Positions 29,107 to 37,410 of a DNA stretch of 64,000 bases are shown one piece after another. Under the pieces are notes generated by a model that did not search any database, was not told the origin of the DNA, and was given only the letters and a program-made list of their open reading frames with translations. Source of the DNA: Sphingomonas sp. Leaf343. Lineage in GTDB: Bacteria > Pseudomonadota > Alphaproteobacteria > Sphingomonadales > Sphingomonadaceae. The stretch covers positions 626,073-690,072 of the forward strand of contig NZ_LMPG01000001.1 in assembly GCF_001423765.1 (NCBI RefSeq), given 5' to 3'. Each line of letters starts with the position of its first letter. The stretch's first letter is position 1. The position numbers and the translations under genes are program-made.

Positions 29107-29769
29107 CTAAGCCGCCAGCGGAAACCGCAACAGCCGGTCCTCAACCGGGATCAGCGCCTGACCCTCGCGCCCCACAGCGGCGCGCAGGGCGGGGTGGTCG
29201 ACGTCCAGCCCCCCCGTCAGCGAACCGAATGCCGGCAGCACCAGCTTGGTCGCGGTCGCAACGAAACAGCGGCGGGCGACCTGACGGCCCCGTACCCGCA
29301 CGCGCAGTTTGGGATGAAAATGGCCGGACAGTTCTGATCGTGCCTCCCTGGGGTCGGCCTCGTGGCGCAGCACCAGACCGTCGACCAGCGCTTCCTCGAC
29401 CACCTCGCCGCCGCAACGATCGAGGATCGCGGGGTCGTGATTGCCGGTGATCCACGTCCAGCGCGTCTCCATGGTCAGGCCGCGCAACGTCTCCTGCGCC
29501 GCCACCGGCAGGCGGTCGCATCCGGCGACATCGTGGAAGCTGTCGCCCAGGCACCAGATTTCCCGCGCCTTCGTCCGCCGCACCAGCACCTCCAGCGCTG
29601 CGAGCGTCGCCATCGAATCATAGGGGGGCAGCAACTGGCCCTTGCTGGCGAACCAGCTCGCCTTCTCCAGATGCAGGTCGGCGACCAGCAAAGCTCCGCG
29701 CGCCGGCCAGAACACCGCGCCCTCTGGCAGCGCCATCAATGCGTGATTGCCGAACGAAAAGGGAACCAT
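29107..29769 (-). CDS. pdeM: Ligase-associated DNA damage response endonuclease PdeM
   Basis: A 220-residue calcineurin-like phosphoesterase. Metal-binding motifs are ADLHLEKAS (near residue 32), GDSFHDVAG, TGNHDPAIL and GHFHPKLRV. PdeM-type nucleases occur in a set with an Lhr-type helicase, an MBL exonuclease and an ATP-dependent DNA ligase. The helicase and exonuclease are within 6 kb, but the ligase is absent here. The start at 29769 (MVPFSFGNHAL) fits the family; the long upstream extension is antisense to another gene. Confidence 0.9.
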   Translation of the reverse strand: MVPFSFGNHALMALPEGAVFWPARGALLVADLHLEKASWFASKGQLLPPYDSMATLAALEVLVRRTKAREIWCLGDSFHDVAGCDRLPVAAQETLRGLTMETRWTWITGNHDPAILDRCGGEVVEEALVDGLVLRHEADPREARSELSGHFHPKLRVRVRGRQVARRCFVATATKLVLPAFGSLTGGLDVDHPALRAAVGREGQALIPVEDRLLRFPLAA

Positions 29770-29871
29770 GGCCCGCCAATGCCCCGGTGGAACGCGGCGT
29801 GCAAGCGCGGGATTGGCTTTCCGGCGCGAGCGGTTCAGGGTGGTCCGAGAACCTCGAAGAAAGTCCTGCCC

Positions 29872-30213
29872 GTGATCCTCCTCACCGCCGCTCTCCTCCT
29901 GGCACCCCAGACCGCGGCCACCGCCGCGGACGCGGACGGGCGCTGTATCGCCGTGCTCGGCTCCGTCGGTCAAAAAGGCAATCCGCAGGCGGCGCAGATG
30001 GCGCAGGCGGGCATCCTGTACTTCACCGGTAAGCTGAAGGGCCGCGACGCATCGACCAATGTCGGCGCGGTGGTCGTGCGGGCGGCCAAGCAGGCGACGG
30101 CGCAGAAAGCCAATCCGCAGAACGAGTTGAAGCGGTGTGGCGCGGAATTGAACGCGGCTGGCCAGTCGTTGCGCAGCGTCAACACGCGCGGAGCGGCGGC
30201 ACCGAAGCGTTGA
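29872..30213 (+). CDS. Small secreted hypothetical protein
   Basis: A 113-residue protein with a GTG start and a signal-peptide-like N-terminus (VILLTAALLLAPQTAATAADA). The mature part has two cysteines (GRCIAV, KRCGAEL) likely bridged, and a helix-rich Lys/Gln/Asn composition. I do not recognise it. No in-frame ATG is close; a GAAGAAAG stretch upstream of the GTG may serve as ribosome binding site. It is divergent from pdeM and convergent with the aspartic protease. Confidence 0.62.
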   Translation: MILLTAALLLAPQTAATAADADGRCIAVLGSVGQKGNPQAAQMAQAGILYFTGKLKGRDASTNVGAVVVRAAKQATAQKANPQNELKRCGAELNAAGQSLRSVNTRGAAAPKR

Positions 30214-30303
30214 GGCGGAACATCGGGGCCCGCCTTCGGATCGAGATGTTCCAGTCCTGATCCGTCCGGGGGCGGAGGAGATTCCACAGCGAGGATCGCC
30301 GCA

Positions 30304-31248
30304 CTAGAAGCCCGTGACGCTGGTTCCCGCAACCCGGGCACTGCGCGGCAGGGTCAATCGGATCGCGCGATTGGCGAAATCGATTTCGACCGCGCGGAAC
30401 AGGCGCAGCGTTTCCATGCCAAGCAGCAGCGCGGGCGTGTCGCCAAGGCCGAAGCGGGCGAACGGCGCTGCGTCGGCGACCGCCACCGACACGCCGTCGA
30501 ACGCGACGCCGCCCACCTCCAACCGTTCGAGGCGATACGCGTGGGCGACGAGGGTCGCGCCGCTCGGGGCGGTAATGGAAATCTGCCCCACGAACGGCGG
30601 CGGTTTGCGCGTCGCGATCCGCAGCAGCGCCGGGTTGGCGATCGTGACGGGCGATCCCGTATCGATGACGACGGCGATCTTCCTGCCCCGCCAGTGCGCG
30701 TCGGTGACGATCAGCTGACCATAGAGCGAGCGCGCGACGATCACGATCTCGTCCGCCGACGACCGGCGCGGCCTCCGCTTTCGCGACGGGGTCAGCGTCA
30801 TCCGGCCGCGATCGAAGTCGATCGAAACCTTCTGCCCCTGCAACGCATCGATCCCCAGCATCCCGATCGCGCCCAGATTGGCGCGGGCGAAGGTCGGTGC
30901 CTCAATCGTGTCGGGGGTCAGCGCCCTGACGCGCAGCATCGGCACCATGGAGGTAGGCGCGACGACGCTGCCGGTCATCGTCATGACGCGCACTGTGCGA
31001 CCGGGCACCAGCGCCAGCCGCGCGGCGAGTTCGTGCGACACGACCGTCCGTTCCGCACCAGTGTCGATGACGAAGGGCCACGATCCCTTGCCTGCGATCG
31101 ATACGGGCACGGTCATCCGCAGTTCGGCTTCCCCGATCGCGAGTTCGTCGACGGGCGGTTCGAGAGATGGCGGCGGCACGATCTGGGAGGTGGCCGGCGC
31201 GGTCATCGCCGCGGCGGCAGTGAACGCCAGGGCGGCGATCCTCTCCAT
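30304..31248 (-). CDS. Secreted retropepsin-like aspartic protease
   Basis: A 314-residue protein with a signal peptide (MERIAALAFTAAAAMTAPATS) and two aspartic-protease half-sites. The first is FVIDTGAERTVVS (near residue 60) and the second VVIDTGSPVTIAN (near 190), each followed by a hydrophobic-Gly flap partner (IGMLGIDAL; LLLGMETLRLF). Two-lobed retropepsin-like proteases with this layout are common in sphingomonads and presumably act in the periplasm; substrates are unknown. It separates pdeM from the helicase gene, breaking the usual repair-gene order. Confidence 0.85.
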   Translation of the reverse strand: MERIAALAFTAAAAMTAPATSQIVPPPSLEPPVDELAIGEAELRMTVPVSIAGKGSWPFVIDTGAERTVVSHELAARLALVPGRTVRVMTMTGSVVAPTSMVPMLRVRALTPDTIEAPTFARANLGAIGMLGIDALQGQKVSIDFDRGRMTLTPSRKRRPRRSSADEIVIVARSLYGQLIVTDAHWRGRKIAVVIDTGSPVTIANPALLRIATRKPPPFVGQISITAPSGATLVAHAYRLERLEVGGVAFDGVSVAVADAAPFARFGLGDTPALLLGMETLRLFRAVEIDFANRAIRLTLPRSARVAGTSVTGF

Positions 31249-31325
31249 GCGATGAGGCTGCGCCCGTCTTGCGGGTTTGGCAAGGGTGGGATCACGACCC
31301 GCGGAGGCGGATTGCCGGGAGTTCG

Positions 31326-33731
31326 TCAATCCGCGCGCATCGCCTCCGCCGCCAGCGCTTCGGCCTCGATCAGCAGCGCGTCGTCGCCGGCGTTGGTCGA
31401 TACCTTCTCGCGCCCGATCAGGACCAGCACGGGCACCGCCAGCGGCGACACGCGGGGCAGGTCGACGTGCACCATCGTATCGGCCGCGCGGTCGAGCAGG
31501 TTGGCGAGCCGGCCGACATCGGTCATCCGTGCGCGCGCGTCGTCCCACGCCGCCTGCAGCAACAGGTGGGACGGCTCGTATTTCCTGAGTACGTCGTAGA
31601 TCAGGTCGGTGGAAAAGGTCACCTGACGTCCGGTCTTGCGCTTGCCGGGATGCTGCCGTTCGACCAGCCCGCCGATCACCGCGACCTCGCGGAAGGCGCG
31701 CTTCAGCAGGTGCGATTGCTGCACCCAGTCGACGAATTCATGTTCGAGGATGTCGGCGGAGAACAGCGAGGCGGGGTCGGTGATCTTCTCCGCGGAGAAG
31801 CAGGCGATGGCGTAATCGTTGGCAACGAAGCCGAGCGGCTTCAGCCCCTGCGTTTCCATCCGCCGCGTCACCAGCATGCCGAGCGACTGGTGCGCGTTCC
31901 AGCCCTCGAAACTGTAGGCGACCATGTAGTTACGGCCTTCGCGCGGGAAGGTTTCCACCAGCAACTGGTCGGGCCTTGGCAGGATCGATCGCGCCGCCTG
32001 CATGTCGAGCCATTCGTGCACGTCGGGCGGGAAGCGGTCCCATTCCGACGGCGTGGCGAGGAAGTGCCGGACGCGGTCGGCAAGGTTGGTCGACAGCGGC
32101 ATGCGGCTGCCGCCATAGGTCGGGATGCGCGCAGGGCGGCTGGTGGCACGGACGATCAGGTCCTCGGTGTCGATCTTCTCCACCTCCAGGCTCAGGCCAG
32201 CGAAGAAGAAGGTATCCCCGTGACTCAGCGTGGCGGCGAAACCTTCCTCGACCTTGCCGAGATTGCGGCCGTTGCGGAAGCGGACGTTGAGCATCGTCGC
32301 CTCCACGATGATGCCCGCGTTCAGGCGGTGCTGCGCGACGAACTTCGGATGCGCGATACGCCAGAGGCCGTCGGCCTCCTGCACCAGCCGTTTGAACTTG
32401 TCATAGGCGCGCAGCGAATAGCCGCCGTCGCGGATGAACCCTAAAACGCGGTCGAACGTCTCGGCGGTCAGCGCAGAATAGGGGAGAGCCGAGCGCACCT
32501 CGTCCAGCAGATCGTCCTGACGGAACGGACCCGCGCAGGCGCAGGCCATGACGTGCTGCGCCAGCACGTCGAGCGCGCCGGGGCGGAACAGGTCGGGGTC
32601 GAGCTCGCCCGCCTCCACCGCGTCGAGCGCAGCGCGCGCCTCCAGATACTCGAAGCGGTTGCCGGGCACGACGATCGCCTTGGACGATTCATCGAGCCGG
32701 TGGTTGGCGCGGCCGATCCGTTGCAGCAGGCGCGACGAACCCTTGGGCGCGCCCATCTGCACGACACAATCGACATCGCCCCAGTCGACTCCGAGATCAA
32801 GGCTGGCCGTCGCGACCAGCGCGCGCAACTTGCCATCCGCCATCGCGCCCTCGACCTTGCGCCGTGCCTCCAGCGCGAGGCTACCGTGGTGGACGCCGAT
32901 CGGCAGGCCCTTGTCGTTCGCCTTCCACAAGTCCTGAAAAATCAGCTCCGCCAAGCTGCGGGTGTTGCAGAAGACGATGCTGGTCCGGTTCTCCTCGATG
33001 ACCTTCATCACCTGGGCGGCGGCGTAGCGACCGGAGTGCCCGGCCCACGGGATGCGATCCTCCGGCAAGAGGATGGTGATGTCCGGATCCGCGCCGGGCT
33101 CGCCCTGGATCAGGCTGACGGTATCGATGTCGCCATCGGGCGCCAGCCAGGCGCGGTAGCCGTCCGCATCGGCTACCGTCGCCGACAGCGCGACGCGGCG
33201 CATCGCGGGGGCGATCCGTTGCAGGCGTGCCATGCACAGCGACAGAAGGTCACCGCGTTTGCCGGTGGCGAAGGCGTGCACCTCGTCGACGACGATCGTG
33301 CGCAGGCCGGCGAACATCGTCAGGCTGTCGGGGTAGCTGAGCAGCAGCGACAGCGACTCGGGCGTGGTCAGCAGGATCTGCGGCGGTTTGACGCGCTGTC
33401 GTGCCTTGCGGTCGGAGGGAGTGTCGCCGGTGCGCGTCTCGACCCTGATGTCCAGTCCCATCTCCTCGACTGGCGTGATCAGATTGCGCTGGATGTCGAC
33501 GGCGAGTGCCTTGAGCGGCGACACGTAGAGAGTGTGTAGACCCTCGGTCGGAATCTCGATCAGCTCTGTCAGGGTCGGCAGGAAGCCTGCGAGGGTCTTG
33601 CCCGCGCCGGTGGTCGCGACCAGCAGTGCATGACGACCGGCCCGACCCTCCGCCAGCATGTCCCACTGGTGCCGCCGCGGTCGCCATCCGCGCGCGGCGA
33701 ACCAGTCCGCCAGCGGAGCGGGGAGCGTCAG
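31326..33731 (-). CDS. Ligase-associated DNA damage response DEXH-box helicase (Lhr-type)
   Basis: An ~801-residue superfamily 2 helicase. Q-motif-like RPRRHQW is near residue 18, Walker A ATTGAGKTLAGF near 42, DEVH in VVDEVHAFATG, motif III LSATVADAD, and motif VI LQRIGRANHRLDE. The C-terminal Lhr winged-helix and DUF-type region is complete. No ATG, GTG or TTG lies in frame between an upstream region without helicase sequence and Met25. The best start is a CTG at 33731-33729 whose last two bases overlap the TGA of the 68-residue gene (CTGA). It belongs with pdeM and the MBL exonuclease. The identity is firm, the start codon is inference. Confidence 0.9.
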   Translation of the reverse strand: MTLPAPLADWFAARGWRPRRHQWDMLAEGRAGRHALLVATTGAGKTLAGFLPTLTELIEIPTEGLHTLYVSPLKALAVDIQRNLITPVEEMGLDIRVETRTGDTPSDRKARQRVKPPQILLTTPESLSLLLSYPDSLTMFAGLRTIVVDEVHAFATGKRGDLLSLCMARLQRIAPAMRRVALSATVADADGYRAWLAPDGDIDTVSLIQGEPGADPDITILLPEDRIPWAGHSGRYAAAQVMKVIEENRTSIVFCNTRSLAELIFQDLWKANDKGLPIGVHHGSLALEARRKVEGAMADGKLRALVATASLDLGVDWGDVDCVVQMGAPKGSSRLLQRIGRANHRLDESSKAIVVPGNRFEYLEARAALDAVEAGELDPDLFRPGALDVLAQHVMACACAGPFRQDDLLDEVRSALPYSALTAETFDRVLGFIRDGGYSLRAYDKFKRLVQEADGLWRIAHPKFVAQHRLNAGIIVEATMLNVRFRNGRNLGKVEEGFAATLSHGDTFFFAGLSLEVEKIDTEDLIVRATSRPARIPTYGGSRMPLSTNLADRVRHFLATPSEWDRFPPDVHEWLDMQAARSILPRPDQLLVETFPREGRNYMVAYSFEGWNAHQSLGMLVTRRMETQGLKPLGFVANDYAIACFSAEKITDPASLFSADILEHEFVDWVQQSHLLKRAFREVAVIGGLVERQHPGKRKTGRQVTFSTDLIYDVLRKYEPSHLLLQAAWDDARARMTDVGRLANLLDRAADTMVHVDLPRVSPLAVPVLVLIGREKVSTNAGDDALLIEAEALAAEAMRAD

Positions 33732-33934
33732 GTCCGGTCGTGCGGCTTTTCGGTCGCCCCGTCCTTGTACAGGTCGTGCGTCGCCTGCTCCGTCCGGCGA
33801 TGTTCCTCCGGCGTGATCGCCTTGTTCTTCTGGCGCGCCCAGATCATCACGCCCAGCAGGACGAACGCGCCGACGAACACCACGATCACCCAAAGGCTGC
33901 CGTCCGCCCAGTTGCTCGCCACCTGATCGTTCAT
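33728..33934 (-). CDS. Small single-helix membrane protein
   Basis: A 68-residue protein: a short polar N-terminus, one membrane helix (LWVIVVFVGAFVLLGVMIWA, residues 14-33) and a charged cytoplasmic tail rich in Glu, Lys and His. I do not recognise a family. Its TGA overlaps the proposed CTG start of the helicase, which implies coupled translation. Its start is 94 bases from the divergent exonuclease gene. Whether it takes part in DNA repair is unknown; small membrane proteins are not a known part of the set. Confidence 0.7.
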   Translation of the reverse strand: MNDQVASNWADGSLWVIVVFVGAFVLLGVMIWARQKNKAITPEEHRRTEQATHDLYKDGATEKPHDRT

Positions 33935-34028
33935 GATCCATTCCTTCTCTATGTCGGGCTAAAGAACGACAGGGGCAAGGTTTTCGATCCGGGCGGCTCC
34001 ATCCGACCCGGTCGCGCGTACTAGCCGC

Positions 34029-35027
34029 ATGGCGAAACTCGGCGACTGGATCGAACCGCATCCCCACGGCATCTACGTCCGCCCGGCCGATGCGTGGATC
34101 GATCCATCGGAGCCGATGCCGCGGGCGCTGGTGACGCACGGCCACGCCGATCATGCGCGCGGCGGTCATGAGCGGGTGTGGGCGACGCCGGAGACGCTGG
34201 CGATCATGGCGGCACGTTACGGTCCGCAGACCGGCGAGCCGGTCGCTTATGGCGAGAGCATCCGGATGGGCGATGTGGAGGTGGGCTTCGTCCCCGCCGG
34301 CCATGTGCTGGGTTCGGCGCAGATCGTACTCGACTATCGCGGCGAGCGGGTCGTCGTGTCGGGCGATTACAAGCGCCGGCCGGACCCGACCTGCGCGGCG
34401 TTCCAGCCGGTAAAGTGCGACGTGTTCGTCACCGAGGCGACGTTCGCGCTGCCGGTGTTCCGCCATCCCGACACGGGCGACGAGATCGACAAGCTGCTGG
34501 AACGGCTGCACGCCAATCCAGACCGCTGCGTCGTCGTGGGAGCCTATGCGCTGGGAAAGGCGCAGCGGGTGATCGCGGAGTTGCGTGATCGCGGCCACGT
34601 CGCGCCGATCTACATCCACGGCGCACTCCAGCGCCTGTGCGAACTGTATGAAGAACTCGGCGTGCGGCTGGGCGAACTGATTCCCGCGACCGGTGTGCCG
34701 AAAGCGGCGATGGCGGGGCATGTGGTGATGTGCCCGCCGTCCGCGCTCAACGATCGATGGTCGCGGCGGCTGCCCGATCCGATCACCGCGATGGCATCGG
34801 GATGGATGCGGGTGCGGCAGCGCGCGCGGCAGAAGAACGTCGAGCTGCCGCTGATCCTGTCCGATCATGCCGACTGGGACGAGCTGATCGATACGCTGAC
34901 GGAAATCGCGCCGAAGGAGGTGTGGGTGACGCACGGGCGTGAGGATGCGCTGGTCCACTGGTGCATGACCCGCCAGATCAAGGCAAGGGCGCTGGCGCTG
35001 GTCGGGTTCGAGGATGAAGACGACTGA
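34029..35027 (+). CDS. Ligase-associated DNA damage response exonuclease (MBL fold)
   Basis: A 332-residue metallo-beta-lactamase/beta-CASP nuclease related to SNM1/Artemis. Metal ligands are in THGHADHARGGH (residues 37-48), HVLGSAQ, VSGDYKRRPDP, and the late LSDHADW. The N-terminal GDWIEPHPHGIYVRPADAWIDP block is typical of the repair-cluster members. In related genomes the next gene is the ATP-dependent DNA ligase; here the next gene encodes a 90-residue unknown. It is divergent from the 68-residue gene and helicase. Confidence 0.92.
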   Translation: MAKLGDWIEPHPHGIYVRPADAWIDPSEPMPRALVTHGHADHARGGHERVWATPETLAIMAARYGPQTGEPVAYGESIRMGDVEVGFVPAGHVLGSAQIVLDYRGERVVVSGDYKRRPDPTCAAFQPVKCDVFVTEATFALPVFRHPDTGDEIDKLLERLHANPDRCVVVGAYALGKAQRVIAELRDRGHVAPIYIHGALQRLCELYEELGVRLGELIPATGVPKAAMAGHVVMCPPSALNDRWSRRLPDPITAMASGWMRVRQRARQKNVELPLILSDHADWDELIDTLTEIAPKEVWVTHGREDALVHWCMTRQIKARALALVGFEDEDD

Positions 35028-35029
35028 CG

Positions 35030-35051
35030 GAACGGCCTGTGCGGTCCGTTC
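35030..35051 (+). terminator. Hairpin after the exonuclease gene
   Basis: GAACGGCC-TGTGC-GG(T)CCGTTC, an 8 bp stem with one bulged T, 2 bases past the stop and before the next ribosome binding site. No T-run follows. Confidence 0.3.
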
Positions 35052-35079
35052 GCTTCAAGGTTCGAGAAGGAGATCATTC

Positions 35080-35352
35080 ATGGCCGACGACCGGCTCACC
35101 ATCGACCCCGCCACCGTATTCGACAACGTCGACGATCGCCGCGTGGAGTTCGCCGCCGACATCGGCGATCAACGCCGCGCCTTCGCCGCGCAATACGATC
35201 TGCTGGAGGCGCTGGGGGCGGAGGTGCCGGACGATCGCGCCGTTGCGATGTTCAGGAAGCACATCGAGACGATCTCCGCGATCGGTGCGAAGGCGCTGGC
35301 CCGGAACGAGGACGAGGAACTGGTGGTGATCAGCGAAAACGATCTGGATTGA
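35080..35352 (+). CDS. Conserved-looking small acidic hypothetical protein
   Basis: A 90-residue acidic, helix-rich protein (MADDRLTIDPATVFDN...) without signal peptide or membrane helix. I do not recognise a family. The start is well supported by AAGGAG (35067-35072) 7 bases upstream. It stands where the DNA ligase gene is expected after the exonuclease, but shows none of the ligase motifs (no KxDG). Its role is unknown. Confidence 0.72.
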   Translation: MADDRLTIDPATVFDNVDDRRVEFAADIGDQRRAFAAQYDLLEALGAEVPDDRAVAMFRKHIETISAIGAKALARNEDEELVVISENDLD

Positions 35353-35406
35353 GAGTGGGCGTCTTCGGGAGCCGCGTGCGCTGGCCGGCCCACGACGGCG
35401 TGCGTT

Positions 35407-35970
35407 TCAATCGAGGGTGATCGTCGCGTCCGTGCCGGGTATCGTCAGGGCCTCGCCGAAGGGCACCAGACGCAGCGAGGCGTAGTCGCCCTCGACCGGC
35501 TGTTCGAAGACGTGGGTCACGGAACGCTTGCCGTCGACGACCCAGTAATTGGGGATGCCCGCACCGGCGTAGAGCAGGCGCTTCACGCCGAGGTCGCGGT
35601 CGATCGACGATTCCGCAACTTCGATCGCTAGCTTTATGGCGTCGGTCGGGAGCGGCCCGTCCTCCGCCACCACGCGCGTCAGCAGCGCGACATCCGGGCC
35701 GACGATGTTGTCGTCGTCGATTCGGACACCGGCCTCGATCCGCACCATCGTCTCGCCGACCGCGGACATCAGCCGGAAAGCTACAGATCCATGCCGGCGA
35801 GAGTGCGAGTTTCCGGCTGGTGGCATCCGCTGCAACTCTCCCTCGACCAGTTCGACGCTCATATCGTCGAAGGCCCCCGCCTCGACCATGTGCAGAAATT
35901 CTGCCGCGGTGAAGCGTGCCGGGCCTTCGGCGGCAAGCGTCATTGATGGGAATCGCGCAGGCTTGTTCAT
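35407..35970 (-). CDS. Uma2-family (DUF820) PD-(D/E)XK nuclease-like protein
   Basis: A 187-residue Uma2 protein, the second in the window. Putative catalytic residues are Asp in VGPDVALLT and Glu in KLAIEVAESS, followed by DRDLGVKRLLYAGAGIPNYWVVD. The start ATG at 35970 has a strong AGGAGGA site (35976-35982) 5 bases upstream. It lies 22 bases after the anti-sigma gene in the same direction, so it may be co-expressed with the sigma/anti-sigma pair. The role of the family is unsettled. Confidence 0.87.
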   Translation of the reverse strand: MNKPARFPSMTLAAEGPARFTAAEFLHMVEAGAFDDMSVELVEGELQRMPPAGNSHSRRHGSVAFRLMSAVGETMVRIEAGVRIDDDNIVGPDVALLTRVVAEDGPLPTDAIKLAIEVAESSIDRDLGVKRLLYAGAGIPNYWVVDGKRSVTHVFEQPVEGDYASLRLVPFGEALTIPGTDATITLD

Positions 35971-35992
35971 GCGGCTCCTCCTGTCACGGCGC

Positions 35993-36706
35993 CTATACCG
36001 CCGACAACGCACCGGTCGCGACCACCGGCCCGGTCGGCAGGCCGGTCGGCGATCCGCCGAGCGGTTCGACCGAGATCGCCAGCGTCGTCCCGGGCACCAG
36101 CCGAGCCCGATCCGCCGCCGCCAATCGCAGTTCGGTGCCCGCCGCGGTCAGCAGGCCGAGGGGATGCGGGACGCCGTCGCCACCGATCGCCCAAAGCTGC
36201 GCGACGCGTGCGGATGGCACGGTTGGCGCGGCCGCGATCCGCAACAGTCCGTCTTCCGGATGATAGGCCGCCGCGACCGGCGACCTCGCGTCGCCGAGCG
36301 TCGCGATCAGGAGCGTGCGAGATCCCTCCTGAACCTGCGGGGCGGGTGCGGGCAGCGGGGCCGGCGCGGGACGCAGGGCGATCACCACCAGCAGCACCGC
36401 CGCCAATGCGCTCATCGCCACGGCGATCAGCGGCCATGGCGCGCGTCGGGTACGGGATGGCTTAGGCCCGCCGAGCGATTCATCGATCCGGTCGATCAAC
36501 CCCTCGGGCGCTTCCGCCTCCGGCCACAGATCGAACAGTTGCGCGAAATACAGCCGCCAACGTTCCACCTCCGCCGCGAAGGCGGGTTCCGCCAGTACGC
36601 GGCGCAGCGCCGCCGCACGATCCTCGCCGTCGAGCAACCCCAGCGCCAGCTCCGCCGCGGCTACGTCCTGCGGCCCGGTGTCGTGGATGTCGGGCTCAGG
36701 CGTCAC
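35993..36706 (-). CDS. Anti-sigma factor, RskA-like
   Basis: A 237-residue membrane anti-sigma factor. The N-terminal ~80 residues form the sigma-binding helical region (LGLLDGEDRAAALRRVLAEP), a single membrane helix is near residues 91-111 (WPLIAVAMSALAAVLLVVIAL), and the periplasmic C-terminal RskA domain includes RVAQLWAIGGDGVPHPLG and AISVEPLGGSPTGLPTGPV. It would hold the adjacent ECF sigma factor at the membrane until a signal triggers release. Its start overlaps the sigma gene stop by 11 bases, the usual coupling. Confidence 0.92.
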   Translation of the reverse strand: MTPEPDIHDTGPQDVAAAELALGLLDGEDRAAALRRVLAEPAFAAEVERWRLYFAQLFDLWPEAEAPEGLIDRIDESLGGPKPSRTRRAPWPLIAVAMSALAAVLLVVIALRPAPAPLPAPAPQVQEGSRTLLIATLGDARSPVAAAYHPEDGLLRIAAAPTVPSARVAQLWAIGGDGVPHPLGLLTAAGTELRLAAADRARLVPGTTLAISVEPLGGSPTGLPTGPVVATGALSAV

Positions 36707-37271
36707 GGTCGAGGCACTCCTTCAGTTTGGCAAGTCCGCGCCGTATCCAGCTTTTCGCGGTGCCGAGCGGAACGCCGCGCGCCTCCGCATAATCGGCATA
36801 GGTCATGCCGTCGAAGAAGGCGGTGCGGATCGCCTCGCTCTGCCGTGGCTCCAGTTCCTCGAGGCAATGGCGCAACGAGTGACGCTCGCCCGCCGCAACC
36901 AGTTCCGATTCGGCATCGGGCGCGGTGTTCGGGATGTCGGAGGCGTCCTCGATCGGTCCGGCGCGGCGGACCTTCTGCGCACGCCGCCAGTCGATGGCAC
37001 GGTTACGGGCGATCGTCGCCAGCCAAGTGATCGGGCTGGCGCGGCCCGGTTCCCACGCCCCGGCGCGACGCCAGATGATGAGGTATACGTCATGAAGCAC
37101 GTCCTCCGCCGCCTGGGTATCGCCACAGATACGCAGCACGACGCCGAAAAGCTTCGCGGAGGTCAGGTGGTACAGCTCGCGGAATGCGGCGCGATCCTCG
37201 CTTCCGGTCGCGATCAGCGTCCGGGCAAGATGGGCGCGCGCTTCGTCGCTGGAGGGGCGGGGCTGGGTCAC
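36696..37271 (-). CDS. ECF sigma factor (SigK/RskA-type pair)
   Basis: A 191-residue RNA polymerase sigma factor with region 2 (GDTQAAEDVLHDVYLIIWRRAGAWEPG, then the DNA-binding TWLATIARNRAIDWRR) and region 4 (YADYAEARGVPLGTAKSWIRRG). The GTG at 37271 is the best start; an open frame upstream runs toward rpiB without sigma sequence. It pairs with the RskA-like anti-sigma downstream. I could not find a convincing autoregulatory promoter. The stimulus is unknown. Confidence 0.9.
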   Translation of the reverse strand: MTQPRPSSDEARAHLARTLIATGSEDRAAFRELYHLTSAKLFGVVLRICGDTQAAEDVLHDVYLIIWRRAGAWEPGRASPITWLATIARNRAIDWRRAQKVRRAGPIEDASDIPNTAPDAESELVAAGERHSLRHCLEELEPRQSEAIRTAFFDGMTYADYAEARGVPLGTAKSWIRRGLAKLKECLDRDA

Positions 37272-37410
37272 AGGCGGGCAGCGTAGCGGTTCGCGCGGTG
37301 GCGGCAAGCGGCGATCGCAAAGGCTTGCAGGACCCGGTTCGGGGTGGCCTTTCACCCGGCCTGCGGCTATGGCGCGCGCCAATCTCCGCGATCAAAAGGA
37401 CCGCACGCGC

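Noticed and set aside
33735-34958. About 400 codon upstream extension of the helicase frame
   Set aside because: Antisense to the MBL exonuclease and overlapping the 68-residue gene; no helicase-related sequence.
35080-35352. Whether the 90-residue gene is a remnant of the missing DNA ligase
   Set aside because: No KxDG or nucleotidyltransferase motif in any frame of 35028-35406, and the ORF has its own strong ribosome site.
37369-37410. ATG start for rpiB 14 codons upstream
   Set aside because: No ribosome site precedes it and the residues MARANLRDQKDRTR are not family-like; the TTG at 37411 with AAAGGA fits better. It remains possible.
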